DNA from: Nostoc sp. KVJ20
Lineage (GTDB): Bacteria; Cyanobacteriota; Cyanobacteriia; Cyanobacteriales; Nostocaceae
Direction of reading: 5' to 3'
Length of the DNA: 64,000 bases
Assembly (NCBI RefSeq): GCF_001712795.1
Contig: NZ_KV757603.1
Location: 23,973 to 87,972, forward strand
Part shown: positions 11,556-20,255 of the stretch, in pieces
Numbering within the stretch: the first letter of the stretch is position 1
Layout of the letters: each line of letters opens with the position of its first letter
The notes under the pieces: model-generated
Told to the model about the DNA's origin: nothing
Database searches by the model: none
What the model saw: only the letters and a program-made list of their open reading frames with translations
Program-made: the position numbers and the translations under genes

Positions 11556-11637
11556 ACCCTTCAGCATCAAAATAATTCCGGGACATAAGCTTAGTGCAGA
11601 TATGTAAAGTGAATCGAACCCTGAGATTGGAAGCACC

Positions 11638-13029
11638 ATGACTCCTGAACAATTTCTTGAATTTGCCAGAGTTTTACCAGAACCTTTACTTCTGGTGAGT
11701 GGAGAGGGTCAGTTGTTAGCTACCAATCAACCAGTGGCGGATATGTTGGGGTTACGCCGTCAAGAACTGCAAGGAAGAATGCTTTTTGAAATTGTAATTG
11801 AGCCTGCCAACGATATTGTCAGGTATTTACAAGCTTGTTCAAGTAGCAGGGCTATGGTTATTGGCTCCTTGACTTTACGAAAGAATGATGGGCAAACGTT
11901 AATATGTCGTAGTCAGGGAGCCGTTATTCAACCTTGGTCTCCTGAATCTTCAGCTTTAATTCTCTTACGCTTGGAAAATAGAACTTTGACCAGCAGTAAT
12001 TTCGTTCTCCTGAATGAAAAAATTGATGAGTTAGCCAAAGAAATTCAGAGACGAAAACAGGCAGAAGAAGCACTCAAGAAAGCGAATCAAGAGTTAGAAA
12101 TTCGGGTTGAAGAACGTACCACTGCTTTACAAGAAACATTAAACGAACTACAACTTACTCAAACTCAGCTTATCCAAGCTGAAAAAATGTCTAGTTTAGG
12201 TCAGATGGTCGCTGGTATTGCTCATGAAATTAATAACCCAGTGAGCTTTATTTATGGGAACCTTCATCACGCCCATAAATACACTCATGATTTACTAAAA
12301 TTGGTGCAAATTTATCAACAAATTTGTCCAAATACTCCTCCAGAAATTCAAGAGCAAGTAGAAGAAATAGACTTAGACTTTCTGATTCAAGACATAACTA
12401 AACTCTTCCAGTCCATGAAAGTGGGAGCAGAACGCATTCAGGAAATTGTTAAATCACTACGTAACTTTTCTAGACTTGATGAAGCAGAACTTAAGCAAGT
12501 CAATATTCATGAAGGAATTGATAGTACTTTAATGATTTTGGAGCATCGCCTGCAAGCTAGGCATGAGTACCCAGAAATTAAAGTAATCAAAAAATATAGT
12601 CAACTACCAAATGTAACTTGCTATCCTGGTCAACTTAATCAAGTGTTTATGAATATTATTGCTAATGCAATCGATGCATTGGAGGCGTCGGCTAATAATG
12701 GTCAATGGTCAGCAGTAAATCCACAAAGAATTGACAATCAAAAACTGATAAATAATAATCCCAAAATTCAAATTAAAACTGAGATAGTCAATGAAAAATG
12801 GATAGTGGTTAGTATTGCTGATAATGGTTTGGGGATAAATGAACAAGTTCGCTCAAAGCTATTTGACCCCTTTTTTACCACTAAATCTGTGGGCAAAGGT
12901 ACTGGACTAGGACTATATATAAGCTATCAGATTATAGTTGAAAAACATAACGGACAACTTAGCTGTTTTTCTGTTCCAGGGAAAGGTGCAGAATTTGTAA
13001 TTAAGATACCTATTAACTCAGTATCATAA
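11638..13029 (+). CDS. PAS domain histidine kinase
   Basis: 463 aa. An N-terminal PAS-like fold (about 8-115, with [19 protein letters not shown] typical of PAS starts), a coiled coil (about 125-185), then a kinase core with H-box GIAHEINNP near 199, N-box [15 protein letters not shown], and G-boxes IADNGLGI and [13 protein letters not shown]. Complete and presumably active. Third gene of the signalling group next to the terpene cluster. The downstream side is occupied by a MITE and a terminator-like hairpin. Confidence 0.88.
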   Translation: MTPEQFLEFARVLPEPLLLVSGEGQLLATNQPVADMLGLRRQELQGRMLFEIVIEPANDIVRYLQACSSSRAMVIGSLTLRKNDGQTLICRSQGAVIQPWSPESSALILLRLENRTLTSSNFVLLNEKIDELAKEIQRRKQAEEALKKANQELEIRVEERTTALQETLNELQLTQTQLIQAEKMSSLGQMVAGIAHEINNPVSFIYGNLHHAHKYTHDLLKLVQIYQQICPNTPPEIQEQVEEIDLDFLIQDITKLFQSMKVGAERIQEIVKSLRNFSRLDEAELKQVNIHEGIDSTLMILEHRLQARHEYPEIKVIKKYSQLPNVTCYPGQLNQVFMNIIANAIDALEASANNGQWSAVNPQRIDNQKLINNNPKIQIKTEIVNEKWIVVSIADNGLGINEQVRSKLFDPFFTTKSVGKGTGLGLYISYQIIVEKHNGQLSCFSVPGKGAEFVIKIPINSVS

Positions 13030-13040
13030 AATTTAACTTA

Positions 13041-13246
13041 GAGGATGTTTGAAAAGTCTCCTCGTCGGTATCAAAACGTTTTCGATCCCCCTAAATCCAC
13101 GCCACTTGCTCATGGGGGAAACCCCCAAGACCGCAGTGGCTCCCCTTAAAAAGGGGGACTTTAAGGATTTTCCCCCCTTTTTAAGGGGGGTTAGGGGGGA
13201 TCAACCAGTGCTTAAAATCACAGCTAACCACTTTTCAAACATCCTC
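13041..13246. mobile_element. 206-bp MITE with 16-bp terminal inverted repeats
   Basis: Perfect terminal inverted repeats GAGGATGTTTGAAAAG (13041-13056) and CTTTTCAAACATCCTC (13231-13246) are flanked by TTA on both sides, a 3-bp target duplication as produced by some IS5-family transposases. The interior is a nested palindrome of GATCCCCCTAAAT and GTTAGGGGGGATC words plus CCTTAAAAAGGGGG. No transposase is encoded; an ORF through it is judged spurious. Confidence 0.8.
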
Positions 13247-13259
13247 TTAAAAGATATGA

Positions 13260-13293
13260 CAAAGCCTGTCTGCTAATTAGCAAACAGGCTTTG
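13260..13293. terminator. bidirectional hairpin between histidine kinase and ndhB
   Basis: Stem CAAAGCCTGT / ACAGGCTTTG with a further GCT/AGC inner pairing. It is situated between convergent genes, 32 bp from the ndhB stop. U-tracts are weak on both sides (TATTTG on plus), so termination strength is uncertain. Confidence 0.6.
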
Positions 13294-13324
13294 TATTTGA
13301 GGACAAAGTTTGGTTGAAACTCGG

Positions 13325-14929
13325 TTAAATCTTCGCAGTAGAATCAACTGAGGGTTGAGACTGACTAACCGAATCTAACTTTGGCAAAAGCAGTACATTT
13401 TGTGCTTTTACATTACTGTTGATTGTTGCTTGCAAAAATGGGGTATTGGAGATAGAATTGTTAGCCAATGTAAACAGTGGATTTGACAAAATCCCTGCTA
13501 CTGTAGTGGCAATTAATGTTACTACCAACCCAACTTGCAAAGGTCTTAGCCCAGGCAAATCCCAACGCACTTGGGGATAATTCTTCACTGCGTCAGACAT
13601 TTCATGGGGTTCTTTGACTACCATCATCTTAACTACGCGAATGTAGTAGTAGATGGAGACGACGCTGGTAACTAAGCCGAGCAAAACTAACCAATAAAGT
13701 CCTGCTTGCCAACCAGCCCAGAATAAGTAAATCTTGCCGAAAAACCCAGCCAATGGTGGAATACCACCCAAGGAAAGCAGGGAAATACTCAACGCCAGTG
13801 TTAGGAGTGGATCTTTTTGATATAAACCAGAGTATTCGGCAATCTGGTCGGTTCCCGTGCGTAGTGAGAATAAGATGATGCAGGTAAAGCCGCACAGGTT
13901 CATGAACAGGTAAACCAGTAGGTAAAATACCATACTCGCATAGCCCGCTTGTGTACCAGCAATCAAGCCAATCATCACAAACCCAGCTTGGGCAATGGAT
14001 GAATAAGCTAGCATCCGTTTCATGCTGGTTTGAGCTAGGGCGACTACGTTACCCAAAATCATGCTGAGAACGGCTAGAGCTGTGAAGACAAACCTCCACT
14101 CGTCAGCAACAAGAGGGAAGGCTGTGAGCAGCAAGCGGATGGCTAGGGCAAACCCAGCCGCTTTGGAACCGACAGATAAAAAGGCGATGACTGGGGTGGG
14201 AGCGCCTTCGTAAACGTCTGGTGTCCACTGGTGGAAGGGTGCGGCGGAGATTTTGAAGCCAATACCTGCGATCGCAAATACCAGGGCAATCACTAAACCC
14301 AAAGATTGGCCGACTTTCGCTGTGGCAATGCCATTAGCGATCGCACTAAGTTCAGTTTGTCCTCCCGATAGTCCATACAGCAGTGATACACCGTACAAAA
14401 ATATTGCCGTGCTGGAAGCTCCAATTAACAAGTATTTCAGCGCCGCTTCATTGGAGCGGGGGTCACGCTTGGTATAACCTGTCAACAAGTAAGAGGAGAT
14501 ACTCAGGGTTTCTAGGGAGATGAAAATCATCACCAACTCACTAGCCCCGGATAAAAACATCCCTCCTAGAGTAGCACTCAGCAAAATAGCGATGAATTCG
14601 GCTAAAGCAGTGCCGCTCTGCTCAACGTAGCGAATTGACATCAGTATAGTAGCGATCGCAGATAAGGCAATAATGCCGCGAAAGACGATACTCAGGTCAT
14701 CACTGTTAAAGCTACCGGTAAAACCGATGGGATTAGGAGAGTCCCATTGAAAATAGAGGGCGACAATCGAAGCAAATAAACCTGCGATCGCTAGATATCC
14801 AATCCAGCGCGCGGATGTACGCCCCAAAATCAAATCAACTATCAAAACCCCCAAGAGGGTGAGAATAACAATCCCCTCTGGTAAAATCGTTCCAGCGTTT
14901 AGCTGGGATGCAATATTAGCAAAATCCAT
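13325..14929 (-). CDS. ndhB: NAD(P)H-quinone oxidoreductase subunit 2 (NdhB)
   Basis: 534-aa polytopic membrane protein of the thylakoid NDH-1 complex. About 14 hydrophobic segments are spread over the length, with the antiporter-like core around residues 100-400 (for example [14 protein letters not shown] and [17 protein letters not shown]) and conserved charged residues in the membrane. NDH-1 carries electrons from ferredoxin to plastoquinone for respiration, cyclic flow and CO2 uptake. N-terminus [20 protein letters not shown] matches cyanobacterial NdhB, fixing the start. It appears monocistronic; the other ndh genes are not in the window. Confidence 0.95.
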   Translation of the reverse strand: MDFANIASQLNAGTILPEGIVILTLLGVLIVDLILGRTSARWIGYLAIAGLFASIVALYFQWDSPNPIGFTGSFNSDDLSIVFRGIIALSAIATILMSIRYVEQSGTALAEFIAILLSATLGGMFLSGASELVMIFISLETLSISSYLLTGYTKRDPRSNEAALKYLLIGASSTAIFLYGVSLLYGLSGGQTELSAIANGIATAKVGQSLGLVIALVFAIAGIGFKISAAPFHQWTPDVYEGAPTPVIAFLSVGSKAAGFALAIRLLLTAFPLVADEWRFVFTALAVLSMILGNVVALAQTSMKRMLAYSSIAQAGFVMIGLIAGTQAGYASMVFYLLVYLFMNLCGFTCIILFSLRTGTDQIAEYSGLYQKDPLLTLALSISLLSLGGIPPLAGFFGKIYLFWAGWQAGLYWLVLLGLVTSVVSIYYYIRVVKMMVVKEPHEMSDAVKNYPQVRWDLPGLRPLQVGLVVTLIATTVAGILSNPLFTLANNSISNTPFLQATINSNVKAQNVLLLPKLDSVSQSQPSVDSTAKI

Positions 14930-15221
14930 GAGATGTATAGGTTTTGGCGATTAGACATTAAGGCTAACTCTGTTCACTCTAGCAAGTTTTCTAATCCCCG
15001 GACTAGCTCTTTTAACAAGAGCTTAACAGCTTGGGTGCAGATTGCGATCGCCTACGGCATACTGTTCGCGTTCGCACCAACTTCACTAGCTTACCAGCAG
15101 GTTTCTTAGTATTTAGGGATTCACCTAAATACTTTCCTACTTGGTTTTTAAGGTATGACCTTAATTAAATAATGATGCCGCAGCTGCGATCGCTATGTAC
15201 AAAAAGCTAATTAATAATTAA

Positions 15222-15248
15222 TAAGGGCACAGCATTGCTGTGCCCTTA
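15222..15248 (-). terminator. terminator of the small secreted Cys protein gene
   Basis: 11-bp perfect stem AAGGGCACAGC / GCTGTGCCCTT with a 3-nt loop lies 24 nt past the stop of the minus-strand gene. On that strand an AT-rich TTATTAATTATTAATT tract follows. The rest of 14930-15221, upstream of ndhB, shows only AT-rich promoter-like sequence and HIP1 octamers. Confidence 0.7.
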
Positions 15249-15271
15249 AAGATTCATAACTTCTAACTTTA

Positions 15272-15544
15272 TTAAAAATCGACAGATGGCAGTTTGCCTT
15301 GTAAAGACTGAAATTTAGACTGAACACAGTTTGCACAATTGCAACCAAGTTGATCAATAATCGGATTAGATGTTTGAGTCAACATTGGTGTTACCAGATC
15401 AGGAATTTGTTGTGTAGAGACTACCGTAAAAATTTGTGTAGGGTATAGAGATTTCAGGCTGGATGCATGTGCTGGATTGACTACCAGCAGCATGGATACC
15501 AGAAGTGCGGGACAGGCGAGTAAAATCAGTTTGACTATGTTCAT
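15272..15544 (-). CDS. small secreted protein with CxCxxC motif
   Basis: 90 aa. Residues 1-27 form a clear signal peptide (hydrophobic ILLACPALLVSMLLVV, cleavage expected after AHA). The mature part of about 60 residues ends with QLGCNCANCVQSK, a compact CxCxxC cluster that could bind a metal or form disulfides in the periplasm or lumen. Family not recognised; likely a conserved Nostoc hypothetical. It lies 60 bp downstream of the WD40 gene on the same strand, and its own terminator follows. Given the possible Zur-regulated GTPase two genes upstream, metal binding is a guess worth testing. Confidence 0.65.
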   Translation of the reverse strand: MNIVKLILLACPALLVSMLLVVNPAHASSLKSLYPTQIFTVVSTQQIPDLVTPMLTQTSNPIIDQLGCNCANCVQSKFQSLQGKLPSVDF

Positions 15545-15604
15545 TATTTACATAAAGATACCTTTGTTGATACAGCATAGCTAATAAATTGACCACCTTC
15601 AACT

Positions 15605-16666
15605 TTAACTACGCCCAAATCCTTGACCGCGTAAAACCTTTGACCAAATAACCAATTCGCCTTGCTCACCGCCTGCGGCCAGTAACTTGCCTTGGGGATG
15701 CCAAGCTAAGGCCGAAAAACCTCCTGAGACACCTGTGATAATTTGGGATACTTCCTTGGCTTTGTTCCACAAACATAACCAGCCATCAGCAGCAGCAGAA
15801 GCGAGAAGGAAGCTTTTAGGTGCAAAGGCGATCGCATTAATCACACCTACATGATTTGTTAAAACTCGCGCTTCCCAACCTAAAGTGTCATCCTCTAGCT
15901 TTTCCCACACCACAATACCTTCAACGCTAGAAGATGCCAGTATTGGCGCACCGACTTTGGTCATAGCTTCTGACCATGCCAATTGGCGAATTTTACCAGG
16001 GAAGCCACGCATCACCCAAGGGTCGGGGTTGTTCCATTCCAAAACGGTGACACTACGATCCATGTTGCCAGAAGCCAGGTATTTACCATCAGGCGACCAA
16101 GCCATAGCCACACTGACAGTAGTCATATCTAGGTTGTATGGTTCTTCATCCCAGTTTTGACTATGCCAAATTTTCACTCCCTTGTAACCACTAATGGCTA
16201 AGTATTGTCCGTCAATGCGCCAATCTATACCCAATACTGAAGAGTTGTCGAAATTCAGCGTCACGACAATTTCACGAGTATCAGCATCCCAGACTTGGAC
16301 ATAACGCCCCAAACTAAAAGCCAGTTGGTTACTGGTGTAATTCCAAGCTAGCTTGTCAACCCATGCAGGGGCATTTTCCAAGGTGGCGATTAATTCAGTG
16401 TCGCGCCAAATTTTCACCTGTCCATCTTGTCCACCAACGGCTAAAAATTTTCCATCTGGCGAAAAAGCTAGACAGTCTACAGATTTACCGTTACCAGTTT
16501 GTAAGCTTGTGAGTTCGCCATTATTCCACAAAACTACTTCCCCGGCGGCAGAAGTTGCTGCTAAAGTTTTACCTTGTGGCGACCAAGCGATCGCAGTTAC
16601 ATAATCTGAAAGTGTCCCCGAATAGTGTTGTTCAAATTCCTTAGATTTGCTGGTTGTGGTGTTCAT
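15605..16666 (-). CDS. WD40 repeat protein
   Basis: 353 aa, made of about seven WD40 repeats from residue 16 to the end. Repeat signatures such as AIAWSPQGKTLAATS, CLAFSPDGKFLAVGG, AMAWSPDGKYLASGN, AIAFAPKSFLLASAA and ALAWHPQGKLLAAGG recur every 40-45 residues, with WN or IW closing strands. It should fold as one beta-propeller used for protein binding; no enzymatic domain, signal peptide or membrane segment. Located 107 bp downstream of a COG0523 GTPase on the same strand, across a heptamer-repeat tract. I recall such WD40 genes accompanying CobW-type GTPases in cyanobacteria, suggesting a role in metal delivery; that is inference. Confidence 0.88.
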   Translation of the reverse strand: MNTTTSKSKEFEQHYSGTLSDYVTAIAWSPQGKTLAATSAAGEVVLWNNGELTSLQTGNGKSVDCLAFSPDGKFLAVGGQDGQVKIWRDTELIATLENAPAWVDKLAWNYTSNQLAFSLGRYVQVWDADTREIVVTLNFDNSSVLGIDWRIDGQYLAISGYKGVKIWHSQNWDEEPYNLDMTTVSVAMAWSPDGKYLASGNMDRSVTVLEWNNPDPWVMRGFPGKIRQLAWSEAMTKVGAPILASSSVEGIVVWEKLEDDTLGWEARVLTNHVGVINAIAFAPKSFLLASAAADGWLCLWNKAKEVSQIITGVSGGFSALAWHPQGKLLAAGGEQGELVIWSKVLRGQGFGRS

Positions 16667-16680
16667 ATTTGTAAAGGAGA

Positions 16681-16770
16681 GTGGGGAATGGGGAATGGGG
16701 AATGGGGAATGGGGAATAGGGAATGGAGAATGGTAAATTCCCTACTCCCTACTCCCTACTCCCCACTCCC
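16681..16770. repeat. paired heptamer repeats between COG0523 GTPase and WD40 genes
   Basis: A GGGAATG-type 7-mer array (16681-16733) is followed by a CCCTACT-type array (16738-16772). The two are roughly complementary when G-U pairs are allowed, so a long imperfect RNA hairpin can form in the intercistronic region. Confidence 0.75.
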
Positions 16771-16773
16771 TAT

Positions 16774-17745
16774 TTAAGCTAGACAAGCAAGAAAATCTTG
16801 CTTGAGTTGGGCTGCATCAAGGTTGCGCCCGATGAATACTAGTTCGTTTTTGGGGGTTTCACTTGCTTTCCAAGGGCGATCGGGTTTGCCATCGAATATC
16901 ATGTGTACTCCCTGGAATACAAATCGATTATCTTCTCCAGCAATATTTAAAATACCTTTCATCCGAAAGATATCTGGCCCTTGGGTACGCAGTAATTCAG
17001 AAAGCCAAGCGTTTAATTTTTCTCCATCAACTGCACCAGCTTCTACTAAAGCTACAGAAAAGACACTTTCATCGTGTACGTGGGCATCTTCTCCCAAGAA
17101 ATCTGGATCAATTTCTAATGCATGATCTAAATCAAAGGCTTTTACACCTAATAAAGCATCCATTCCGAGTTCAGAATTTTGGGTACGGTAGATTTTTGCG
17201 ATCGCATTCATCGCCCGAATCCGTTTCTCCAATTCATTCAACTCTTCTGGCGCTACCAAATCTGTTTTATTAAGTAAAATTACATCAGCAAAAGCAATCT
17301 GTTCTTGTGCTTCGTCTGCATCCCAGTGCTGCGAGATGTGCTTGGCATCTACCACTGTCACCACCGCATCTAGAGACAGTTGGCTTTGTAAATCTTCATC
17401 AACAAAAAATGTCTGAATCACTGGTGCAGGGTCGGCTAATCCAGTTGTTTCAATTACTAAATGGTCAAATTTATCGCGTCGCTTCATCAAGTTGCCAATG
17501 ATGCGAATTAAATCGCCGCGCACTGTACAACAGATACAGCCATTGTTCATTTCAAATATTTCTTCATCTGCATCGATAATCAATTGATTATCAATACCCA
17601 CTTCCCCAAATTCATTGACAATCACAGCAACTTTTTTGCCGTGTTCGTAGGTGAGGATGTGATTGAGTAGAGTCGTTTTACCTGCTCCCAAATATCCTGT
17701 AAGAACAGTAACGGGAACTGAATTGTTGATTACGTCAGCCACCAT
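16774..17745 (-). CDS. COG0523 (CobW/ZNG1-type) GTPase metallochaperone
   Basis: 323 aa G3E-family P-loop GTPase. Walker A is GYLGAGKTTLLN (residues 17-28), the metal site is CICC near residue 70 (CxCC signature), Walker B is VIETTGLADP, the base-specificity motif NKTD is near 158, and a CobW C-terminal domain follows (about 225-320). Acidic/His segments (DADEAQEQ, HVHDE) may add metal ligands. Members move Zn or other metals to client proteins in the cytosol. A Zur-like palindrome 29-43 bp upstream of the start argues for a zinc-starvation role here rather than cobalamin synthesis. The WD40 gene downstream is probably cotranscribed. Confidence 0.88.
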   Translation of the reverse strand: MVADVINNSVPVTVLTGYLGAGKTTLLNHILTYEHGKKVAVIVNEFGEVGIDNQLIIDADEEIFEMNNGCICCTVRGDLIRIIGNLMKRRDKFDHLVIETTGLADPAPVIQTFFVDEDLQSQLSLDAVVTVVDAKHISQHWDADEAQEQIAFADVILLNKTDLVAPEELNELEKRIRAMNAIAKIYRTQNSELGMDALLGVKAFDLDHALEIDPDFLGEDAHVHDESVFSVALVEAGAVDGEKLNAWLSELLRTQGPDIFRMKGILNIAGEDNRFVFQGVHMIFDGKPDRPWKASETPKNELVFIGRNLDAAQLKQDFLACLA

Positions 17746-17773
17746 ACTCTAAATTCCTCTTGTCTCACCTTAT

Positions 17774-17788
17774 GGATAATCATTATCG
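17774..17788. promoter_or_regulatory. probable Zur box upstream of the COG0523 GTPase
   Basis: GATAATCATTATC is a 13-bp perfect palindrome (17775-17787) in a 7-1-7 layout (outermost pair mismatched), ending 29 bp before the GTPase start. It shares its core with the box at 18216-18230. This matches the AT-rich FurB/Zur operator form known in Anabaena. Confidence 0.7.
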
Positions 17789-18215
17789 CCCATGATAAAT
17801 CTTTTTATATTTTTGTGCGAACTTGCTATTGTTTTGGCTTTCAGCACAATAATCACATAATTTAATCAAGAAACATTTTATTTTTATGCATCTGTAATAA
17901 GTATTGAAGGAGGCAGGAGGCAGGAGGCAGAAGGTTTTTTTCACTTATAGGATTCAAACCCCTCCTGAAAAAGAGCCACAAAACTAGAATTTTTGGAGTT
18001 CTTGTCTTAAACCCAAGACCCTATGGTTGCGGGCTGTTACAGATAGCGCAGCGGTAGCTCAGGAGAGGAGCGTTGGGCAGTTATCCTCCTGCCTCCTGCC
18101 CTCTGCCTCCTGCCTTCCTCGATAAATATTCACAAGTTGGCGTAGCTGATAAGAATATTCCAACTCACCCTGCGGGAAGTCGCAGGTTAATACCTTGACA
18201 ATGCCACAACAGGCA
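17789..18215. other. intergenic region between two Zur-box genes, with inverted heptamer arrays
   Basis: Contains a GGAGGCA-type 7-mer array at 17908-17934 and its complementary CCTCCTG/CTGCCTC array at 18085-18120, about 150 bp apart. The intervening part has a short repeat-like word (GCGCAGCGGTAGC). A 73-codon reverse ORF covering the region is not supported. Confidence 0.6.
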
Positions 18216-18230
18216 TGATAATCATTATCA
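18216..18230. promoter_or_regulatory. perfect Zur box upstream of the PEP-CTERM gene
   Basis: TGATAATCATTATCA is a perfect 15-bp 7-1-7 palindrome, 30 bp before the GTG start at 18261. Position and form fit repression by Zur (FurB), so the gene should be induced by zinc depletion. Confidence 0.8.
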
Positions 18231-18260
18231 CATAGAAAAATTATAGATTGATGGAGAAGC

Positions 18261-19208
18261 GTGGTGGTTTCAAGAAACACTACCTGCTCGAAAAAGCAAG
18301 TAACTCAAACAGGGCAAGCATCTGCGTCTATTGCAATCAGCTTTTTAGTCGTTGCGCCACTGGTTTTATCTACCGCTTTAGCGCCAGCACAAGCAGATGA
18401 TACTCATAATCATTCAGATGAAACGGGCTTTTACATTGGATTAGATAGTTTGGAGGCTCTCTCTACAGGGACATACGCAGGTTTAGAGAACCCCAACTAC
18501 AATCGTTTAACCCTTCTGTTTGCACACAGGAATGAAGACACGCCGGAATCAAGCCATTTCCACGGCATTGGTACTTATAGCTACTCTGGTTCTTTAGATA
18601 ACCCAACCATTAACCCAACCAATACAAATAACCGAATTCCTGAGTCTTACTCAGAACAACCGCCGCTAACATTATTACCTGGTACAGGGTTTTATACTGG
18701 TCGCTTGATTAGTACTGCAACAGATAAGGAATATAGTAATCTGACAATAGAACCTATCGCGTCGCTAAAAACTTCCAAAGAATTAGACAACCAATATTTA
18801 TTCAATAGCTCCAATGGTCGTTGGCAGTCGTCCCTTGAAGGTGCAAATATTGGTTTACAATTAGCGTCAATTAGCAGCGGATTGAATATTGGCGACTCAG
18901 CCGGCGTTAATATTGTCAAGTCAGTCGGTGATATCTACACAATCGGCAGTGGTGATGATTTTTCGTTCATCCCTACCTTTTGGACTGATGCTGCTGCACC
19001 ACTGGGAACTTACTCTGCATCATTCAAACTCGTAGATTTAGGCAATGGCAATAACCCCATTCCCTTTAAGGAGTCTGGCACTTTCAATTTTGATTTTGAA
19101 GTCAAGACCGTGCCTGAGTCGTCAACTGTCCTTGGTCTTGGTATAGTCGGTCTACTAGCGCTTTCTCTTTCTCGCTTGCAAAAACTTAATCGCAGTAGTT
19201 TGAACTAA
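18261..19208 (+). CDS. Zur-repressed PEP-CTERM protein (all3515-like)
   Basis: 315 aa with GTG start (18261). An N-terminal signal region (about residues 22-45, AISFLVVAPLVLSTALAPAQA) is followed by the mature start DDTHNHSD, a His/Asp cluster able to bind Zn. The C-terminus has PEP-CTERM features: VPES near residue 288, a hydrophobic helix (TVLGLGIVGLLALSL), then basic residues. The body also has a FHGIGTYSYSG segment and may bind metal. The perfect Zur box just upstream fits the all3515 family, which is described as Zur-repressed and zinc-binding. Divergent from the COG0523 GTPase, which has its own Zur-like box, so both probably serve zinc scarcity. The exact biochemical role is not established here. 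Confidence 0.75.
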   Translation: MVVSRNTTCSKKQVTQTGQASASIAISFLVVAPLVLSTALAPAQADDTHNHSDETGFYIGLDSLEALSTGTYAGLENPNYNRLTLLFAHRNEDTPESSHFHGIGTYSYSGSLDNPTINPTNTNNRIPESYSEQPPLTLLPGTGFYTGRLISTATDKEYSNLTIEPIASLKTSKELDNQYLFNSSNGRWQSSLEGANIGLQLASISSGLNIGDSAGVNIVKSVGDIYTIGSGDDFSFIPTFWTDAAAPLGTYSASFKLVDLGNGNNPIPFKESGTFNFDFEVKTVPESSTVLGLGIVGLLALSLSRLQKLNRSSLN

Positions 19209-19215
19209 TTTTAAT

Positions 19216-19257
19216 CTCGCACCAAGGCACAAAATGATTTTTGCGTCTTGGTGCGAG
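19216..19257. terminator. bidirectional terminator between PEP-CTERM and hydrolase genes
   Basis: 11-bp perfect stem CTCGCACCAAG / CTTGGTGCGAG with a 20-nt loop, directly between the convergent stops at 19208 and 19261. GATTTAATTTT follows on plus. Confidence 0.7.
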
Positions 19258-19260
19258 GAT

Positions 19261-20175
19261 TTAATTTTCTGAAGATAACAAAAAATCTTGAACTGCTTCT
19301 AAAACAACTGCTGGGTATTCTTCATGCAATCCCAGAGAACCAGGGATAACAACACTTCTCACCCCTGGTAAGGCTACCAAAGCGTTCATTTCTTCTCGTG
19401 ATTTGGGAGGGCTAGATTCCCCAATTACAACCATGAGGGGTACGGTTAGAGACTTTACAAGTTCTAAAAAATCAGATTGTGCGTGTACAGCATCAAGATT
19501 ACCAGTGACAAAGGCAGCAGATGCAAATCGCGCTCCTGGTTGTTGAGTTGTGTGCCACTTCTTCTCAATGAAACTCGGTGTAATTTTAGCCGCGTCAGTA
19601 AAGACATGACGGCGATACATAAAACTTAATAAAGATGGGGCAGTATTGAGTTTGTAGAGAGCTTGACCAAGTATAGGCGATCGCACCAATTCTCTCACAA
19701 AGCCAGCTATTTGCTGACTTGCCCCCATTGTCGGCAAAGGGCCACGCCAAGTAGGAGCTAACAACAAAATTCGTGAGAAAGCAGCTTGTTGTTTGACAGC
19801 TAATTGTAAAACGTAACTAGCAGCATGACCAGCCGCCACCACAGTAATGGGAGTATTAAAAACAGCTTTGACAAAATCTTCCAGAAAGTGCTGATAAATT
19901 TCCGGTCGATAATTCAAACTAGGGCGAGAAGATTCACCAAACCCTGGCCAGTCTAAGGCTACAACTTGAAAATTGGGAGCTAGTAACTTGGCAAGTTCGC
20001 CGACTTCCAAACGCGTCGAAACACTGCTGAAAGATGGTAGTAGCAATAGCGGTGAACCTTTACCGAGGGTTTCATAAACAACCCGCAATTGCTGATTTTC
20101 AAAATTCCAGAGATATTCTTGAACTACTCCACCAAAGCCAATAGCAGCAGGAGTAGATAATAGATTGCTTGGCAT
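19261..20175 (-). CDS. alpha/beta-hydrolase fold protein lacking the Ser nucleophile
   Basis: 305 aa from the preferred ATG at 20175. A longer frame to 20253 is open, but its first 26 residues come from a heptamer repeat, so it was not used. Typical fold landmarks: oxyanion strand PLLLLPSFSS, VVALDWPGFGESSRP, and a late His (LGLHEEYP). The nucleophile elbow reads VVAAGHAASYV where GHSxG is expected, so Ser is replaced by Ala and classical Ser hydrolysis is unlikely. Possible roles are a non-catalytic binding protein or a different chemistry. It lies 80 bp downstream of sufE on the same strand, across a GACCAAT/GACAAAT heptamer array (20222-20252). Confidence 0.8.
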   Translation of the reverse strand: MPSNLLSTPAAIGFGGVVQEYLWNFENQQLRVVYETLGKGSPLLLLPSFSSVSTRLEVGELAKLLAPNFQVVALDWPGFGESSRPSLNYRPEIYQHFLEDFVKAVFNTPITVVAAGHAASYVLQLAVKQQAAFSRILLLAPTWRGPLPTMGASQQIAGFVRELVRSPILGQALYKLNTAPSLLSFMYRRHVFTDAAKITPSFIEKKWHTTQQPGARFASAAFVTGNLDAVHAQSDFLELVKSLTVPLMVVIGESSPPKSREEMNALVALPGVRSVVIPGSLGLHEEYPAVVLEAVQDFLLSSEN

Positions 20176-20255
20176 AAGACTAAATTTTGGTAGTTGTACG
20201 TTATTTGTCCTTTGTCTTTTGCAAATGACCAATGACAAATGACCAATAACCAAGT

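Noticed and set aside
13049..13276. 75-codon ORF after the PAS kinase
   Set aside because: It runs through the MITE and its palindromes; codons come from repeat DNA.
17935..18060. tRNA-like words (GATTCAAACCCC)
   Set aside because: No matching acceptor, D or anticodon arms.
18059..18280. 73-codon reverse ORF between the Zur boxes
   Set aside because: It overlaps a Zur box and a heptamer array, and has no recognisable features.
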